Shown here piece by piece: positions 44,652 to 54,045 of a stretch of DNA of 64,000 nt. The notes beneath the pieces were generated by a model. That model was given only the letters and a program-made list of their open reading frames with translations, was not told the origin of the DNA and did no database searches. The stretch covers positions 310,001 through 374,000 of the forward strand of contig NZ_FWYF01000004.1 in NCBI RefSeq assembly GCF_900176375.1. The letters are read 5' to 3'. Positions within the stretch are counted from its first letter, which is position 1. Each line of letters starts with the position of its first letter. Origin of the DNA: Reichenbachiella faecimaris. Lineage in GTDB: Bacteria; Bacteroidota; Bacteroidia; Cytophagales; Cyclobacteriaceae. A program made the translations under genes and the position numbers.

Positions 44652-44957
44652 TTATTTCTTCTTAAACATTTCCAACATACGATTGGTCACGGCATGACCA
44701 CCTACTACATTGATAGTGCCCAGCACAATGCCCAAGGCGCCTAATGCGAGTGTTACATAATCATTTGATTCCGCTTGTCTAACCAGTATGATGGCTCCAA
44801 TGATAACGATACCACTAATCGCATTCGACCCCGACATCAAGGGTGTATGCAATACGGTTGGGACTTTTGAAATCACTTCAAAACCCAGATAAATGGTGAT
44901 AATTAACAAATTGATCATGAGCACATGATCCTTCAGATAATCTAATATCTCAAACAT
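44652..44957 (-). CDS. pntAB: NAD(P) transhydrogenase alpha subunit, membrane part
   Basis: 101 residues with three membrane segments (LMINLLIITIYLGFEVISKV, HTPLMSGSNAISGIVIIGAIILV, YVTLALGALGIVLGTINVVGGHAVT). This is the short membrane portion that is separate from the NAD-binding part in the split alpha arrangement. The motif HTPLMSGSNAISG is conserved in domain II. It lies between pntAA and pntB with tight spacing. Confidence 0.95.
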   Translation of the reverse strand: MFEILDYLKDHVLMINLLIITIYLGFEVISKVPTVLHTPLMSGSNAISGIVIIGAIILVRQAESNDYVTLALGALGIVLGTINVVGGHAVTNRMLEMFKKK

Positions 44958-44983
44958 GGTCTTTAATAATTTAATGGTTGGGG

Positions 44984-46084
44984 TTATGCTGAAACGGTGG
45001 ATTCCCTTTCTACTTTCAACAGCGACTGACTTACTATTTCACTGTCATAAGGCAATTTATCCTTACCTTCTTTCAGCACGTATTTCAGGAAGTTGTAGAT
45101 ATTATTGCTATACAACAAACTGGCTTGCTTACCCATTTGATTGTATAATTTCGAATCACCAATGATTTTCACTCCGTCAATATCTACCGTCTGATCGTCT
45201 TTCGACAATTCGCAGTTTCCTCCACTTGCTGACGCCATATCTACGATGATGCTGCCTTGTTTCATGGCATTCACTGTGCGATTCTCTATGAGTATGGGCG
45301 CCTTTCTACCTGGGATATTGGCCGTTGTGATTACCACATCAGCCTTGACAGATGTTTCGTGAATCAATTCCTTTTGCTTGGCTATATAGGCCTCTGATTG
45401 CTCTACGGCATAACCTCCAGCCGCACTATCTTCTTGCGCACCTTCTACCTCGATAAATTTGGCACCCAAACTTTGCACTTCTTCTCTTACTGCAGTTCTA
45501 ACATCAAAGGCCTCAACTATAGCTCCTAATCTTTTAGCCGTAGCGATAGCCTGCAATCCGGCCACCCCTGCACCCAAAATCAATACCCTGGCTGGCGGAA
45601 TGGTACCTGCAGAGGTAGTCATCATTGGAAAATAGCCGGCAAATTCGTCAGCAGCAGTCACTACAGCTTTATATCCTGACAGCGAAGCCAAAGAGGATAG
45701 CACGTCCATAGATTGTGCAATAGTAGATCGTGGCAACAAATCAAGGCTAAATACTTGCGCCCTAGATGTTTTCAGGTTGGTGATGAGCTCAGACTCAACT
45801 CTACCGTTGAATTTACCTACCAACAATGCCTCTGGTTTAATTCGATCAATATCTGTTTTTGGAATGCTCGTACCAGTAAGTATGACGTCAGCTTTTGTAA
45901 GCACTTCATTTCTCGTGGAAATGACGGCTCCAGAAGATTCATAGACTTCATCATTATAACCAGATGATTTTCCTGCTCCTGATTCTACGACGACTTGATA
46001 TTCGTCTTTGATCAACTTGGCCGCAACCTGTGGTACTAAAGCCACGAGATTCTCTGCTGTACATTTCACTACACCAATTACCAT
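44984..46084 (-). CDS. pntAA: NAD(P) transhydrogenase alpha subunit, NAD-binding part
   Basis: 366 residues of domain I, related to alanine dehydrogenase: VALVPQVAAKLIKDEYQVVVESGAGKSSGYND, the Rossmann loop VLILGAGVAGLQAIATAKRLGAIVEAFDVR, and EEVQSLGAKFIEV, with VITTANIPGRKAPILI and GSIIVDMASASGGNCELS. It binds NAD(H) on the cytoplasmic face and passes hydride to domain III of PntB. First gene of the three-gene unit. Split alpha subunits like this are usual in Bacteroidota. Confidence 0.96.
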   Translation of the reverse strand: MVIGVVKCTAENLVALVPQVAAKLIKDEYQVVVESGAGKSSGYNDEVYESSGAVISTRNEVLTKADVILTGTSIPKTDIDRIKPEALLVGKFNGRVESELITNLKTSRAQVFSLDLLPRSTIAQSMDVLSSLASLSGYKAVVTAADEFAGYFPMMTTSAGTIPPARVLILGAGVAGLQAIATAKRLGAIVEAFDVRTAVREEVQSLGAKFIEVEGAQEDSAAGGYAVEQSEAYIAKQKELIHETSVKADVVITTANIPGRKAPILIENRTVNAMKQGSIIVDMASASGGNCELSKDDQTVDIDGVKIIGDSKLYNQMGKQASLLYSNNIYNFLKYVLKEGKDKLPYDSEIVSQSLLKVERESTVSA

Positions 46085-46390
46085 ATCATGCTTACATTTT
46101 ATACTTCAATAGAAATACAATTTTGGGTCAGTTGCAACATAGGCGCTAGCGCATTGCAAACGTACTAAGTAATAGGCAATTATTCTGGTATATTTTTTAA
46201 TAATGCTGGTGTTTTATTGTCAAATTGAAAAAATATCAATCCATAACTACGTAAAAACAAACCGTCCAGCACTTACCTTCGCCCGATATTCAGTCATTTC
46301 TGGCTTGCATGAATTACATAAAAAATACTCATTTGGTCATAGGGGTATTCTCCCAAATATTGACTAATCTTTACTTATAAATAATATGTA
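46085..46390. other. Divergent promoter region, pntAA to the AAA-like gene
   Basis: 306 bp with no gene. It contains a 10-bp palindrome (GCGCTAGCGC near 46145) flanked by TTGCAA copies, and at 46248-46264 a 17-nt string 15/17 identical to 1275-1291 upstream of narK. A TTACTTATAAATAATATG stretch just before the 46391 start resembles a promoter -7 region. No strict TAnnTTTG box was found. Confidence 0.5.
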
Positions 46391-49333
46391 ATGACTTCTA
46401 TAGCAGAGGAACTAGTTGGTAAAATTGATAAATGTCTAAAAAGCCACTTTCAGGCGAAAGTGGAGGAGCTTTTGGATCAAGAAGTCGATCACATGCTACA
46501 GATTGTGGAGCAGGTCAACTCCTACTACGCTTTGCCAGCAAAGAAAAGGTCTTCAGATGCTCAGTTGGCCCAATTCAAGCATAAGTTACTGGATCAAATC
46601 GATACGCTTTGGTCCAAGCCTGAGTCTCAAGATTTGGCAGTTTTGCACGAATCTTTCCTACATGAGTTGCAAGGAATTCTAGAAGATGTGTCAATTTATC
46701 AGACGGTAGAGCAAAGTCACGACAGATTTATTGCCATCAGCTCAGATCCTGCCTGGGTTAGAATTTTCAAACTTGGCAAAAGGCTCATCTATCATTTGAC
46801 ATGCTTACCCAATGGCATTGCCAATCTTTTCAGAAAGGAAAAAATTCATAAACCCTATTGGAAACATGAGATTCCGCTAAGAAATCTGGCGAAAAAACAC
46901 TTCTTGGTTCAAGTACTTCTCGACCTCCAAGACGCAACTGAAATGCTATATTCAGGCGTAGCAAGCGAGTACGTAAACCTAAAGGAGTGGGAAGAAAAAC
47001 TTAGTCATGGTGATACTGAGGCTTCTAAAATTGATGCTGACGATATGCTTAATTTCAAAAATGAATTGGGCAAATCCCTCAAGCGAAAAATAAAAGAAAT
47101 CACTGGGCCAAAAGCTGTCAAATTTGAATTGGAATATGAGAAGGCCGGCACCTTTGAACTACCCGAAGCCAGACTGAGCAACGAAATAATCTATAACAAA
47201 GTAGAATCAGCCAAAAGCCAATGGAGCCTGAATGACCTGGAGTGGCGCAATACCAATTACGCCCTGTTTGAAGAATGGCGTATGGATCTCAACATCAACC
47301 TGCTCAAGCACAAAACGCTGGCGAGTTTGTTTGAATTTCAATCAGCACAATTCAAGAAAATCGATGACTACATAGGGCCAGAAATGGATGAAATCAAATC
47401 ATTCATTGATGAAAGCATTAGCTCATTGAGCAAAGAACATGAATCTATTGCCAAAGAATTGAAACGACTAAATTATCAGGCAGTAAAAAAATTGGATAAG
47501 GAAGTGGTTCCACGTTTGTGCGATAAACTTTCAAATCAAACGGTCATTAACCTGATCAATAAATTAGAGGTCAGTATTGCCAATCAGGTAGAAGAGCTGT
47601 CTGACGAACGCGTGATTGTAAAAAGTGGTAGCTACAACGCCCCAATCAAATCAGAAGACCTTAACGTAATCTCTCCACACGAATTGATTGCTTTTGAGAC
47701 TTTACCTATTTTCAAAAAACAAGTAGAACTGATCAAACAAGGTTCTTTCTCTTCGCTAGAGCGAATGGTGGAAAACGTGAAAGATCTCGATCATATCATC
47801 ACTTTCAGTCTTTCGTCAGGTATTGCTTCTATGGAGCAACAAAGAGACCCACAAGAAGCCATATCTATTGCTGAAGAAGGGCTGAAACGTGCGGTCGCCC
47901 GTCTTATAGAAGAGCGCAACCAGCTCAACGAAGCCATGATCGTGAATGGTAATGAACTGGAAACAGTGATCAATACCTTTTGTGATGGTGTGATGGAACT
48001 CACTTTCAATGAGAATGTGAGACAGCTGCGGATGCGAATCACCAAGGCCAAGGCAACTCAGCAAGCCAAGGAGGTGCGACAAAGATTGGAAGAAAAAATG
48101 ACCACTCGCAAAAAGCGTGTGGCCTTGGTACTACTTGGAATCTACAATGATGTCCGTCACAAGCTGAACTCACTGAGTGAGAGCTTTGTACTTACCGCCA
48201 AGAAGCCAGAGATATCCAAGCAAGTCTCTGATTTTCTACTGGAATCACAGCAAGCCATAGACAAATTGCCCCTGATTTATAAGCGCCTGTATCAAATCGA
48301 GCCACTAGAAGATCTGGAGCTTTTTGAAGGGCGAAAAGATGAGTTTGTCACGTTAAAAAAAGCATTTGAAAGTTGGCAAAAAGGACACTATGCTGCCACT
48401 GTAGTACTGGGAGAAAAGTGGGGTGGTTTGACCTCCTTTATCAATTACAGCCTGTCCCATGCCCGTTTTCCATTCACGATCACCAGAATGAAGCTGGAAG
48501 GCAATGGATGCAATGAAGATCACTTTATCCAGGTGATGCGTACCACCTTCAAAAATGATACTTTCACACAACTTGAAGAAGTAATCAATTATCTCAACTC
48601 CTCATCCAAACGAGTGGTGATATTGGAAGACATTCAAAATCTTTTCCAAAGGAAGGTGAATGGCTTTGAAGCCATGCAAATGCTTTTTCAGATCGTCAAC
48701 AAAACCTATAAAAATGTATTCTGGATAATAAGTTCCACGGTATACACCTGGTCGTACCTAGAAAAAACCATCAACATCAACGAATACTTCAGCTACGTCA
48801 TTGAATTAAAAACTATGACGAGCGACCAGATCATCAGCATCATTTGGAAACGCAATCGTATCAGTGGATTCAAAATTCAGTTTGAAACTGATGCAGGTTC
48901 TGCAGACGACAAGAAGTTTAAGAAACTGAATGAAGCAGAACAACAACAATGGTTGAAGAAGAAATTCTTTTCAGAACTCAATAGTTTTGCACAAAGCAAC
49001 ATCAGCTTAGCGCTGATCTACTGGCTGCTTTCTACTAAGGAAGTAGACGATAGCTCTATCACTGTCGGAACTTTCAAAAAACCAAACCTCAACTTCCTCA
49101 CTGTCCTGGCCATGGATAAAATATACGCACTTCATGCGCTGATTTTACATGATGGTCTGACGATCGAGCAATTAGCTCAGGTATTAAATGTGACAGTGAA
49201 AAGCTGTGAATTGATATTGTTAGCACTGCTTGAGGATGGTATTTTGGTAAAAACCCATGAAGCTTATATGATTAATCCAATTGTATATAGAAATACCATT
49301 AGCTTACTTAAATCAAGAAATTTAATTCACTAA
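46391..49333 (+). CDS. Large AAA/STAND-like protein with degenerate Walker A, coupled to MscS
   Basis: 980 residues, no signal peptide and no clear membrane segment. Residues 1-640 are mostly helical and charged, with coiled-coil stretches near 330-400 and 540-600. Residues about 640-800 look like an AAA/STAND NTPase core: an approach helix (LFEGRKDEFVTLKKAFESW), a P-loop-like VVLGEKWGGLTSF (671-683) in which Leu680 replaces the essential Lys, a Walker-B-like RVVILEDIQNLF (741-752), and a sensor-1-like WIISSTVYTW (778-787). A lid region (SDQIISIIWKRNR) and a C-terminal winged-helix-like tail (LTIEQLAQVLNVTVKSCELILLALLEDGIL) follow. The stop shares one base with the MscS start, so the products are made together. 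I know no named family for it. Confidence 0.8.
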   Translation: MTSIAEELVGKIDKCLKSHFQAKVEELLDQEVDHMLQIVEQVNSYYALPAKKRSSDAQLAQFKHKLLDQIDTLWSKPESQDLAVLHESFLHELQGILEDVSIYQTVEQSHDRFIAISSDPAWVRIFKLGKRLIYHLTCLPNGIANLFRKEKIHKPYWKHEIPLRNLAKKHFLVQVLLDLQDATEMLYSGVASEYVNLKEWEEKLSHGDTEASKIDADDMLNFKNELGKSLKRKIKEITGPKAVKFELEYEKAGTFELPEARLSNEIIYNKVESAKSQWSLNDLEWRNTNYALFEEWRMDLNINLLKHKTLASLFEFQSAQFKKIDDYIGPEMDEIKSFIDESISSLSKEHESIAKELKRLNYQAVKKLDKEVVPRLCDKLSNQTVINLINKLEVSIANQVEELSDERVIVKSGSYNAPIKSEDLNVISPHELIAFETLPIFKKQVELIKQGSFSSLERMVENVKDLDHIITFSLSSGIASMEQQRDPQEAISIAEEGLKRAVARLIEERNQLNEAMIVNGNELETVINTFCDGVMELTFNENVRQLRMRITKAKATQQAKEVRQRLEEKMTTRKKRVALVLLGIYNDVRHKLNSLSESFVLTAKKPEISKQVSDFLLESQQAIDKLPLIYKRLYQIEPLEDLELFEGRKDEFVTLKKAFESWQKGHYAATVVLGEKWGGLTSFINYSLSHARFPFTITRMKLEGNGCNEDHFIQVMRTTFKNDTFTQLEEVINYLNSSSKRVVILEDIQNLFQRKVNGFEAMQMLFQIVNKTYKNVFWIISSTVYTWSYLEKTININEYFSYVIELKTMTSDQIISIIWKRNRISGFKIQFETDAGSADDKKFKKLNEAEQQQWLKKKFFSELNSFAQSNISLALIYWLLSTKEVDDSSITVGTFKKPNLNFLTVLAMDKIYALHALILHDGLTIEQLAQVLNVTVKSCELILLALLEDGILVKTHEAYMINPIVYRNTISLLKSRNLIH

Positions 49334-50298
49334 TGAATAAGTTAGTCTTCATATCCCTATGGCTGATCACGAGCTTTTCCTCTTATGGGCAAGCTTCTGA
49401 TAGTCTGAGCCTGGCGAAGATAGATTCTATCGTGGTCGCCAAGGTTGATTCAGTTCACACTTTGGATTCGGCACAATATGCCCAGCAAGCAGTCGAAAAG
49501 AAAAAAGTAGATCTCAAGACGCCTCCACAAGTCACAGAATTGATTTCCCTCCCAAATCTGTTTTGGAGTTTGATCTTTATTATCGTAGGCTATTTTGTGA
49601 TCAAGTTTACTTCCAGAATTCTGGAAATCTTTGCGGAACGTAGTACCAAGTATCGTATCACCATCAAAAGCGTTATTCCTGTAATAAAAATTCTTGGCTG
49701 GGTGGTTGTCATCTTTTTGATCGTAGTCGGGATCTATCAGCCGCCTGCATCTACTGTGCTGGCATTCTCTGCTTCCATAGGCGTGGCAGTGGGTTTTGCT
49801 TCTCAGGATATTCTCAAAAACATCTTTGGTGGTATCGTAATCCTCTTTGATCGACCATTCAATTCTGGGGACAAAATTCAGGTAGGCGATACCTATGGCG
49901 AAGTGGTGGAAATCGGCTTGCGCTCCACCCGTATCGTAACACCCGACGACAATCTTGTCACTATTCCTAACGGAGAGATCATGAACAGCTCCGTGTCCAA
50001 TGCCAATGCTGGCGAAGCCAACTGTCAGGTAGTAGCAGAAATCTATCTGCCTATTAATGCCGACACTGTACACGTACGAGCCCTAGCCATACAAGCGGCT
50101 CAGGTATCCAAATACGTATTCCTCAACAAACCCATTGTGGTCGTATTTTCTAATGAGCATAAGGAACGACAATCCATCATCAAAATGAAAATCAAGGCCT
50201 ACGTGCTCGACATTCGAGACGAATTCAAGTTCAAAAGTGAAATGACTGAAATCGTAATTAAGAAATTGCTTGAAGAAGGAATATTGACGAAAGATTGA
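49333..50298 (+). CDS. MscS family mechanosensitive channel
   Basis: 321 residues. A possible signal peptide (to about 20) and a Ser/Asp/Lys-rich periplasmic stretch lead to three membrane segments: about 77-96, 113-136 and 140-172. The third is the pore helix with AFSASIGVAVGFASQDILKNIFGGIVILFDRPF, followed by GDKIQVGDTYGEVVEIGLRSTRIVTPDDNLVTIPNGEIM, the beta domain. MscS opens on membrane tension and releases solutes. Its start overlaps the stop of the AAA-like gene (TAATG), which suggests a complex or joint regulation. Confidence 0.94.
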   Translation: MNKLVFISLWLITSFSSYGQASDSLSLAKIDSIVVAKVDSVHTLDSAQYAQQAVEKKKVDLKTPPQVTELISLPNLFWSLIFIIVGYFVIKFTSRILEIFAERSTKYRITIKSVIPVIKILGWVVVIFLIVVGIYQPPASTVLAFSASIGVAVGFASQDILKNIFGGIVILFDRPFNSGDKIQVGDTYGEVVEIGLRSTRIVTPDDNLVTIPNGEIMNSSVSNANAGEANCQVVAEIYLPINADTVHVRALAIQAAQVSKYVFLNKPIVVVFSNEHKERQSIIKMKIKAYVLDIRDEFKFKSEMTEIVIKKLLEEGILTKD

Positions 50299-50407
50299 AT
50301 TTCTTGTTTCATTCTAAATCTCTAAAACTGCTTATTGGATGGATAAACCTACAGGAATGTTTCTCATGATTCATCATATCCTCTAGCTTCGCAATAAATA
50401 GGCTCCT

Positions 50408-52333
50408 ATGGCAGGCAAAGACATCCAAGAAGAACTTAAAAACCTACTCGTACTTCTCAAAAAAGAGAAGGAGGCTGACTTGCAGCAATACCGTCAGAAA
50501 ATGGCTGGCACTTCGCTAAAAGAACGACGCAAACAAGGTGTCTGCTGGTATCCTATCAATTTAGAAAAAACCAAATTCGATGCTGGAGAAAGGTTAATTG
50601 TGAAAATATCACGACCTCCAGAGCATACGGATGCACATCTTTTTCAATCTGGAAAACTGATCAGCTTGTTCTCTGCCAATGGAGGGAATGGAGACTATGA
50701 AGATGCGGCAAATGGTGTCGTCAATAATGTGACCAAAACCCACATGCACATTACCATGAATGTAGACCATTTACCCGATTGGCTTCACCATGGGCAGATG
50801 GGAGTACAGCTACTGTTCGATGAAAATGCCTATCGGGAGATGGAGCGTACGTTGACAGCACTGCTCAATACAAAAGAAGAACGTATAAATGAATTCAAAA
50901 AAATACTACTAGGAGATAAAGCCGCACAATTCACTGACCATGAAACCATTCGTGATTTAGGATTGAATGACAGTCAGAATGCAGCACTACATCAAATTCA
51001 CAATGCCAAGGATGTAGCTATCATTCATGGACCACCTGGCACAGGAAAAACCACCACGGTTGTACAAGCTATTTTGGAAACTTTGAAATCTGAAGACCAG
51101 ATTTTGGTGTGTGCTCCCAGTAATGCTGCTGTTGATTTATTGGCTGAAAAACTGGGTGATCAAAAAATAGAAGTACTTCGCATCGGGCATCCTGCACGGG
51201 TCACTGAAGATATCCTGAATAAAACTTTGGATGCCAAGATTGCCAATCACAAAGATTTTAAGGATCTGAAAGCCTTGCGCAAACAAGCAGATGAGTACTT
51301 TGCCATGGCAGGTAAGTTCAAACGTAGTTTTGGTCATAATGAAAAAAAACAGCGAAAAGCGCTAAAGGACGAAGCCAGATCATTGAAAGCCCAAGCAGAA
51401 CATCTCAACTATTACATTGTCAATGACATCATCAGCAAATCACAGGTTATTGCCTGTACATTAGTAGGTGCCAACAACCAAATGCTGAAAGGTATGACTT
51501 TCGAAACGGTATTTATAGATGAGGCCGCACAAGCACTAGAACCTGCCTCTTGGATTCCTATCCTAAAATCTGACAGAGTCATATTCGCTGGAGATCACTG
51601 TCAGCTCCCTCCTACCATCAAGTCTTTTGAAGCAGCCAAGGCAGGATTGGAAGTGACGCTTTTCGAAAAAGCCATTCAAAGAAATCAGGCGGACACCATG
51701 CTACAGGAGCAATACCGCATGCATGAGCAAATCATGAATTTTAGCAGCCGCTTATTTTACAAAGATCAGCTCATTGCCAATGAAATGGTAAGAAATTGGA
51801 GGGTATTTGTTGAAGATCAGACGGTTGAGTTTATTGACACAGCTGGCTGTGGGTACTTTGAGCAGGTCGATCCGGAAACCAGAAGTTCCTTCAACACAGA
51901 AGAGGCAGATTTACTTTTCAAGCACCTGACCAATTACCTGATGACTCTGGATGCCATGGGAAAATCGGATGATCTGGCGAGTATTGGAGTCATTTCTCCA
52001 TACAAAGCACAGGTCATTAATATGCAAGAGCAATTGGCTGCTATGGAGTTGGATGAGATTACAACCAAGAAAGTTGCCGTCAATACTATTGATTCTTTTC
52101 AAGGTCAAGAACGTGATGTGATTTATATCAGCTTGGTACGTTCAAATGAAAATGGTGAGATCGGATTCTTATCTGACACCAGAAGAATGAATGTGGCTTT
52201 GACCCGAGCACGTAAAAAATTAGTCGTGATCGGAGATAGTGCCACCATAGGTCAGCACCCTTTCTATCAGAAATTTTTGGATTATGTCAATGAGGTGGAT
52301 GCCTATCATAGCGCTTTTGAGTGGATGGCGTAA
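50408..52333 (+). CDS. IGHMBP2-like SF1 helicase
   Basis: 641 residues. An N-terminal beta-barrel-like region (GVCWYPINLEKTKFDAGERLIVKISR) precedes the two RecA-like domains. Motif I IIHGPPGTGKTTT is at 206-217, Ia VCAPSNAAVDLLAEKL, II FIDEAAQALEP (Asp371-Glu372), III ILAGDHCQLPPT-like (VIFAGDHCQLPPT), IV/V VNTIDSFQGQERDVIYISLVRSN, and VI LSDTRRMNVALTRARKKLVVIGD. This is the UPF1/IGHMBP2-type superfamily 1B, a 5'-3' helicase on RNA or DNA. Such genes are common in Bacteroidota; the substrate is unknown. It is 109 bp after mscS and may have its own promoter. Confidence 0.93.
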   Translation: MAGKDIQEELKNLLVLLKKEKEADLQQYRQKMAGTSLKERRKQGVCWYPINLEKTKFDAGERLIVKISRPPEHTDAHLFQSGKLISLFSANGGNGDYEDAANGVVNNVTKTHMHITMNVDHLPDWLHHGQMGVQLLFDENAYREMERTLTALLNTKEERINEFKKILLGDKAAQFTDHETIRDLGLNDSQNAALHQIHNAKDVAIIHGPPGTGKTTTVVQAILETLKSEDQILVCAPSNAAVDLLAEKLGDQKIEVLRIGHPARVTEDILNKTLDAKIANHKDFKDLKALRKQADEYFAMAGKFKRSFGHNEKKQRKALKDEARSLKAQAEHLNYYIVNDIISKSQVIACTLVGANNQMLKGMTFETVFIDEAAQALEPASWIPILKSDRVIFAGDHCQLPPTIKSFEAAKAGLEVTLFEKAIQRNQADTMLQEQYRMHEQIMNFSSRLFYKDQLIANEMVRNWRVFVEDQTVEFIDTAGCGYFEQVDPETRSSFNTEEADLLFKHLTNYLMTLDAMGKSDDLASIGVISPYKAQVINMQEQLAAMELDEITTKKVAVNTIDSFQGQERDVIYISLVRSNENGEIGFLSDTRRMNVALTRARKKLVVIGDSATIGQHPFYQKFLDYVNEVDAYHSAFEWMA

Positions 52334-52631
52334 GTTGATAATTTAGATTTCCAGTCATCTGAAGCAAGCGTTCCGTTCTGGTAAATCTTCTAAATGCAAT
52401 ATTAAAATTCCATTTCTATCCAAAAACGATTGCATGAGCTCTGCGTTTGCAATGGAAAAACTAAGACTGCAATACTATATTTTGTATTTGCCACTTGTAC
52501 AAAAAATCACACGCCCCTGACGAATATTCAATAACTCCCTACAAATATTCATCTGCCAATTTTTCATTCTTCAACTGGTTTTGATTTGAGCATAATTATT
52601 TAATTCTAATACTTTTTCAAAAAACAAAACC

Positions 52632-53984
52632 ATGAAAAAAAATAACATGCTTTCCCTTGTATTTGGATCTGCACTAATTGCAATGTTCGCTACAAGTTGT
52701 GACGAAGACTTAACCAGCACTCCTTTGTCTATAGACTATCTAGATTCAGTTACAGTACGGATTTATCCTAAGACAGATTTAGATTTAACCTCTGCAGGCA
52801 ATGAATCGGCACCAGCAGGAACCAGCGTTACAATCACTATTCCATACTCACAGTATTCTACTACAGGTACAGGAGGTGGCTCAAATAGCTCAATAGTTGT
52901 AGGTGATACGGTAAACGCGAATGGATTTGCAGAATTTACGGTACCTGTAGATGACAATGGCGTTAATGCTACTGTATCCGTAGATGGGTTCGAATTTGAT
53001 CAAGTACAAGCTGATGGTAGCACTAAAGCTTCTTGGTATAATTTCACTCCAATAACCTATGCTTTAATATTAGGTGGCAAAAGTATCTATAGCCAAAGTT
53101 TAGCTACTATTACTGCGATTGATGAATCTTCAACTTTATTACCAGCTACATTGGTAGGCAATGTAACAGGAGAGTTCAACAATCAATCACCAGGTAAGGA
53201 ATCCGCTCCAGAAGGAACAGTGGTTACGATCACCAAAGTAGACGGAGCAGAGCAGTTCGAAACAGAAACTACACTAGATGCAAACGGTCAATTCTCGATT
53301 GAGGTAGAGGTTAATAGAAACGGTGGCGACAGCTTTGAGGTCACTGTCAAAGCATTTAATGCCGAACAAGTTCAAACAGCTGGAGCTTCTCCTGCAACAA
53401 TTAATGTAGAATTTGCTTCAACAACTGTTGACTACGATGATATTGTTCCAGGTCAAACAAAAATTCAAAATATTGTCCTAGCTGATCCAACAAGTACTGA
53501 TACTGAAACTTCGGTTGAATTAATAACTATTAGCGGTACTATTTATTCTGAAACAAACGAAGATCAAGAGACTGCTTCAAGGGAGCAATTAGCTAATACT
53601 ACATTAACTCTATATACAATTTTTGAAGGTGAAGATGAAGACGAAACTACAACAGTGCAGTGGTCTGAAGAAGTAACTACAGATGCCAATGGTAAATATA
53701 CAGTTGACATTCCTGTAGACAATAATATCTATTTATCAAGTACGGCTCATGTGGATAGAACTTTAGATACTGGAGAAGTAGATGGTGATTTGAACCCTAT
53801 TTATGAAACTACCACTTTTAGATTAGATATAGCCAGAGTCGCGGATGGAGCTGATACTGACGATACAGATGATGCTTTCCTATTGACAGGTGGATTGACC
53901 TTCGATCAAGGCGGTATAGATATAGGTACTGAAGCTGGCGCCGATCAATTTGCTAGTGACTGGGTTGAAGTAACTCAACCATGA
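52632..53984 (+). CDS. Acidic lipoprotein with three tandem beta domains
   Basis: 450 residues. A lipoprotein signal (MFATSCDED, Cys23) is followed directly by acidic residues (CDED), the type of signal that in Bacteroidota can route lipoproteins to the cell surface. Three similar beta domains follow, each with an xxAPxGTxVTIT-like start and a DANGxF/YxIxVxV middle: SAPAGTSVTITIPY...VNANGFAEFTVPV; SAPEGTVVTITKV...LDANGQFSIEVEV; and LANTTLTLYTIF...TDANGKYTVDIPV. The protein is strongly acidic with few Lys/Arg. It lies 61 bp before a beta-barrel gene and probably works with it. Function unknown. Confidence 0.85.
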   Translation: MKKNNMLSLVFGSALIAMFATSCDEDLTSTPLSIDYLDSVTVRIYPKTDLDLTSAGNESAPAGTSVTITIPYSQYSTTGTGGGSNSSIVVGDTVNANGFAEFTVPVDDNGVNATVSVDGFEFDQVQADGSTKASWYNFTPITYALILGGKSIYSQSLATITAIDESSTLLPATLVGNVTGEFNNQSPGKESAPEGTVVTITKVDGAEQFETETTLDANGQFSIEVEVNRNGGDSFEVTVKAFNAEQVQTAGASPATINVEFASTTVDYDDIVPGQTKIQNIVLADPTSTDTETSVELITISGTIYSETNEDQETASREQLANTTLTLYTIFEGEDEDETTTVQWSEEVTTDANGKYTVDIPVDNNIYLSSTAHVDRTLDTGEVDGDLNPIYETTTFRLDIARVADGADTDDTDDAFLLTGGLTFDQGGIDIGTEAGADQFASDWVEVTQP

Positions 53985-54045
53985 TTATCAGTAGGTGAAT
54001 TCCATGCATAATCTGAAATAACTAACAAATTTAAAAGAACATCAA

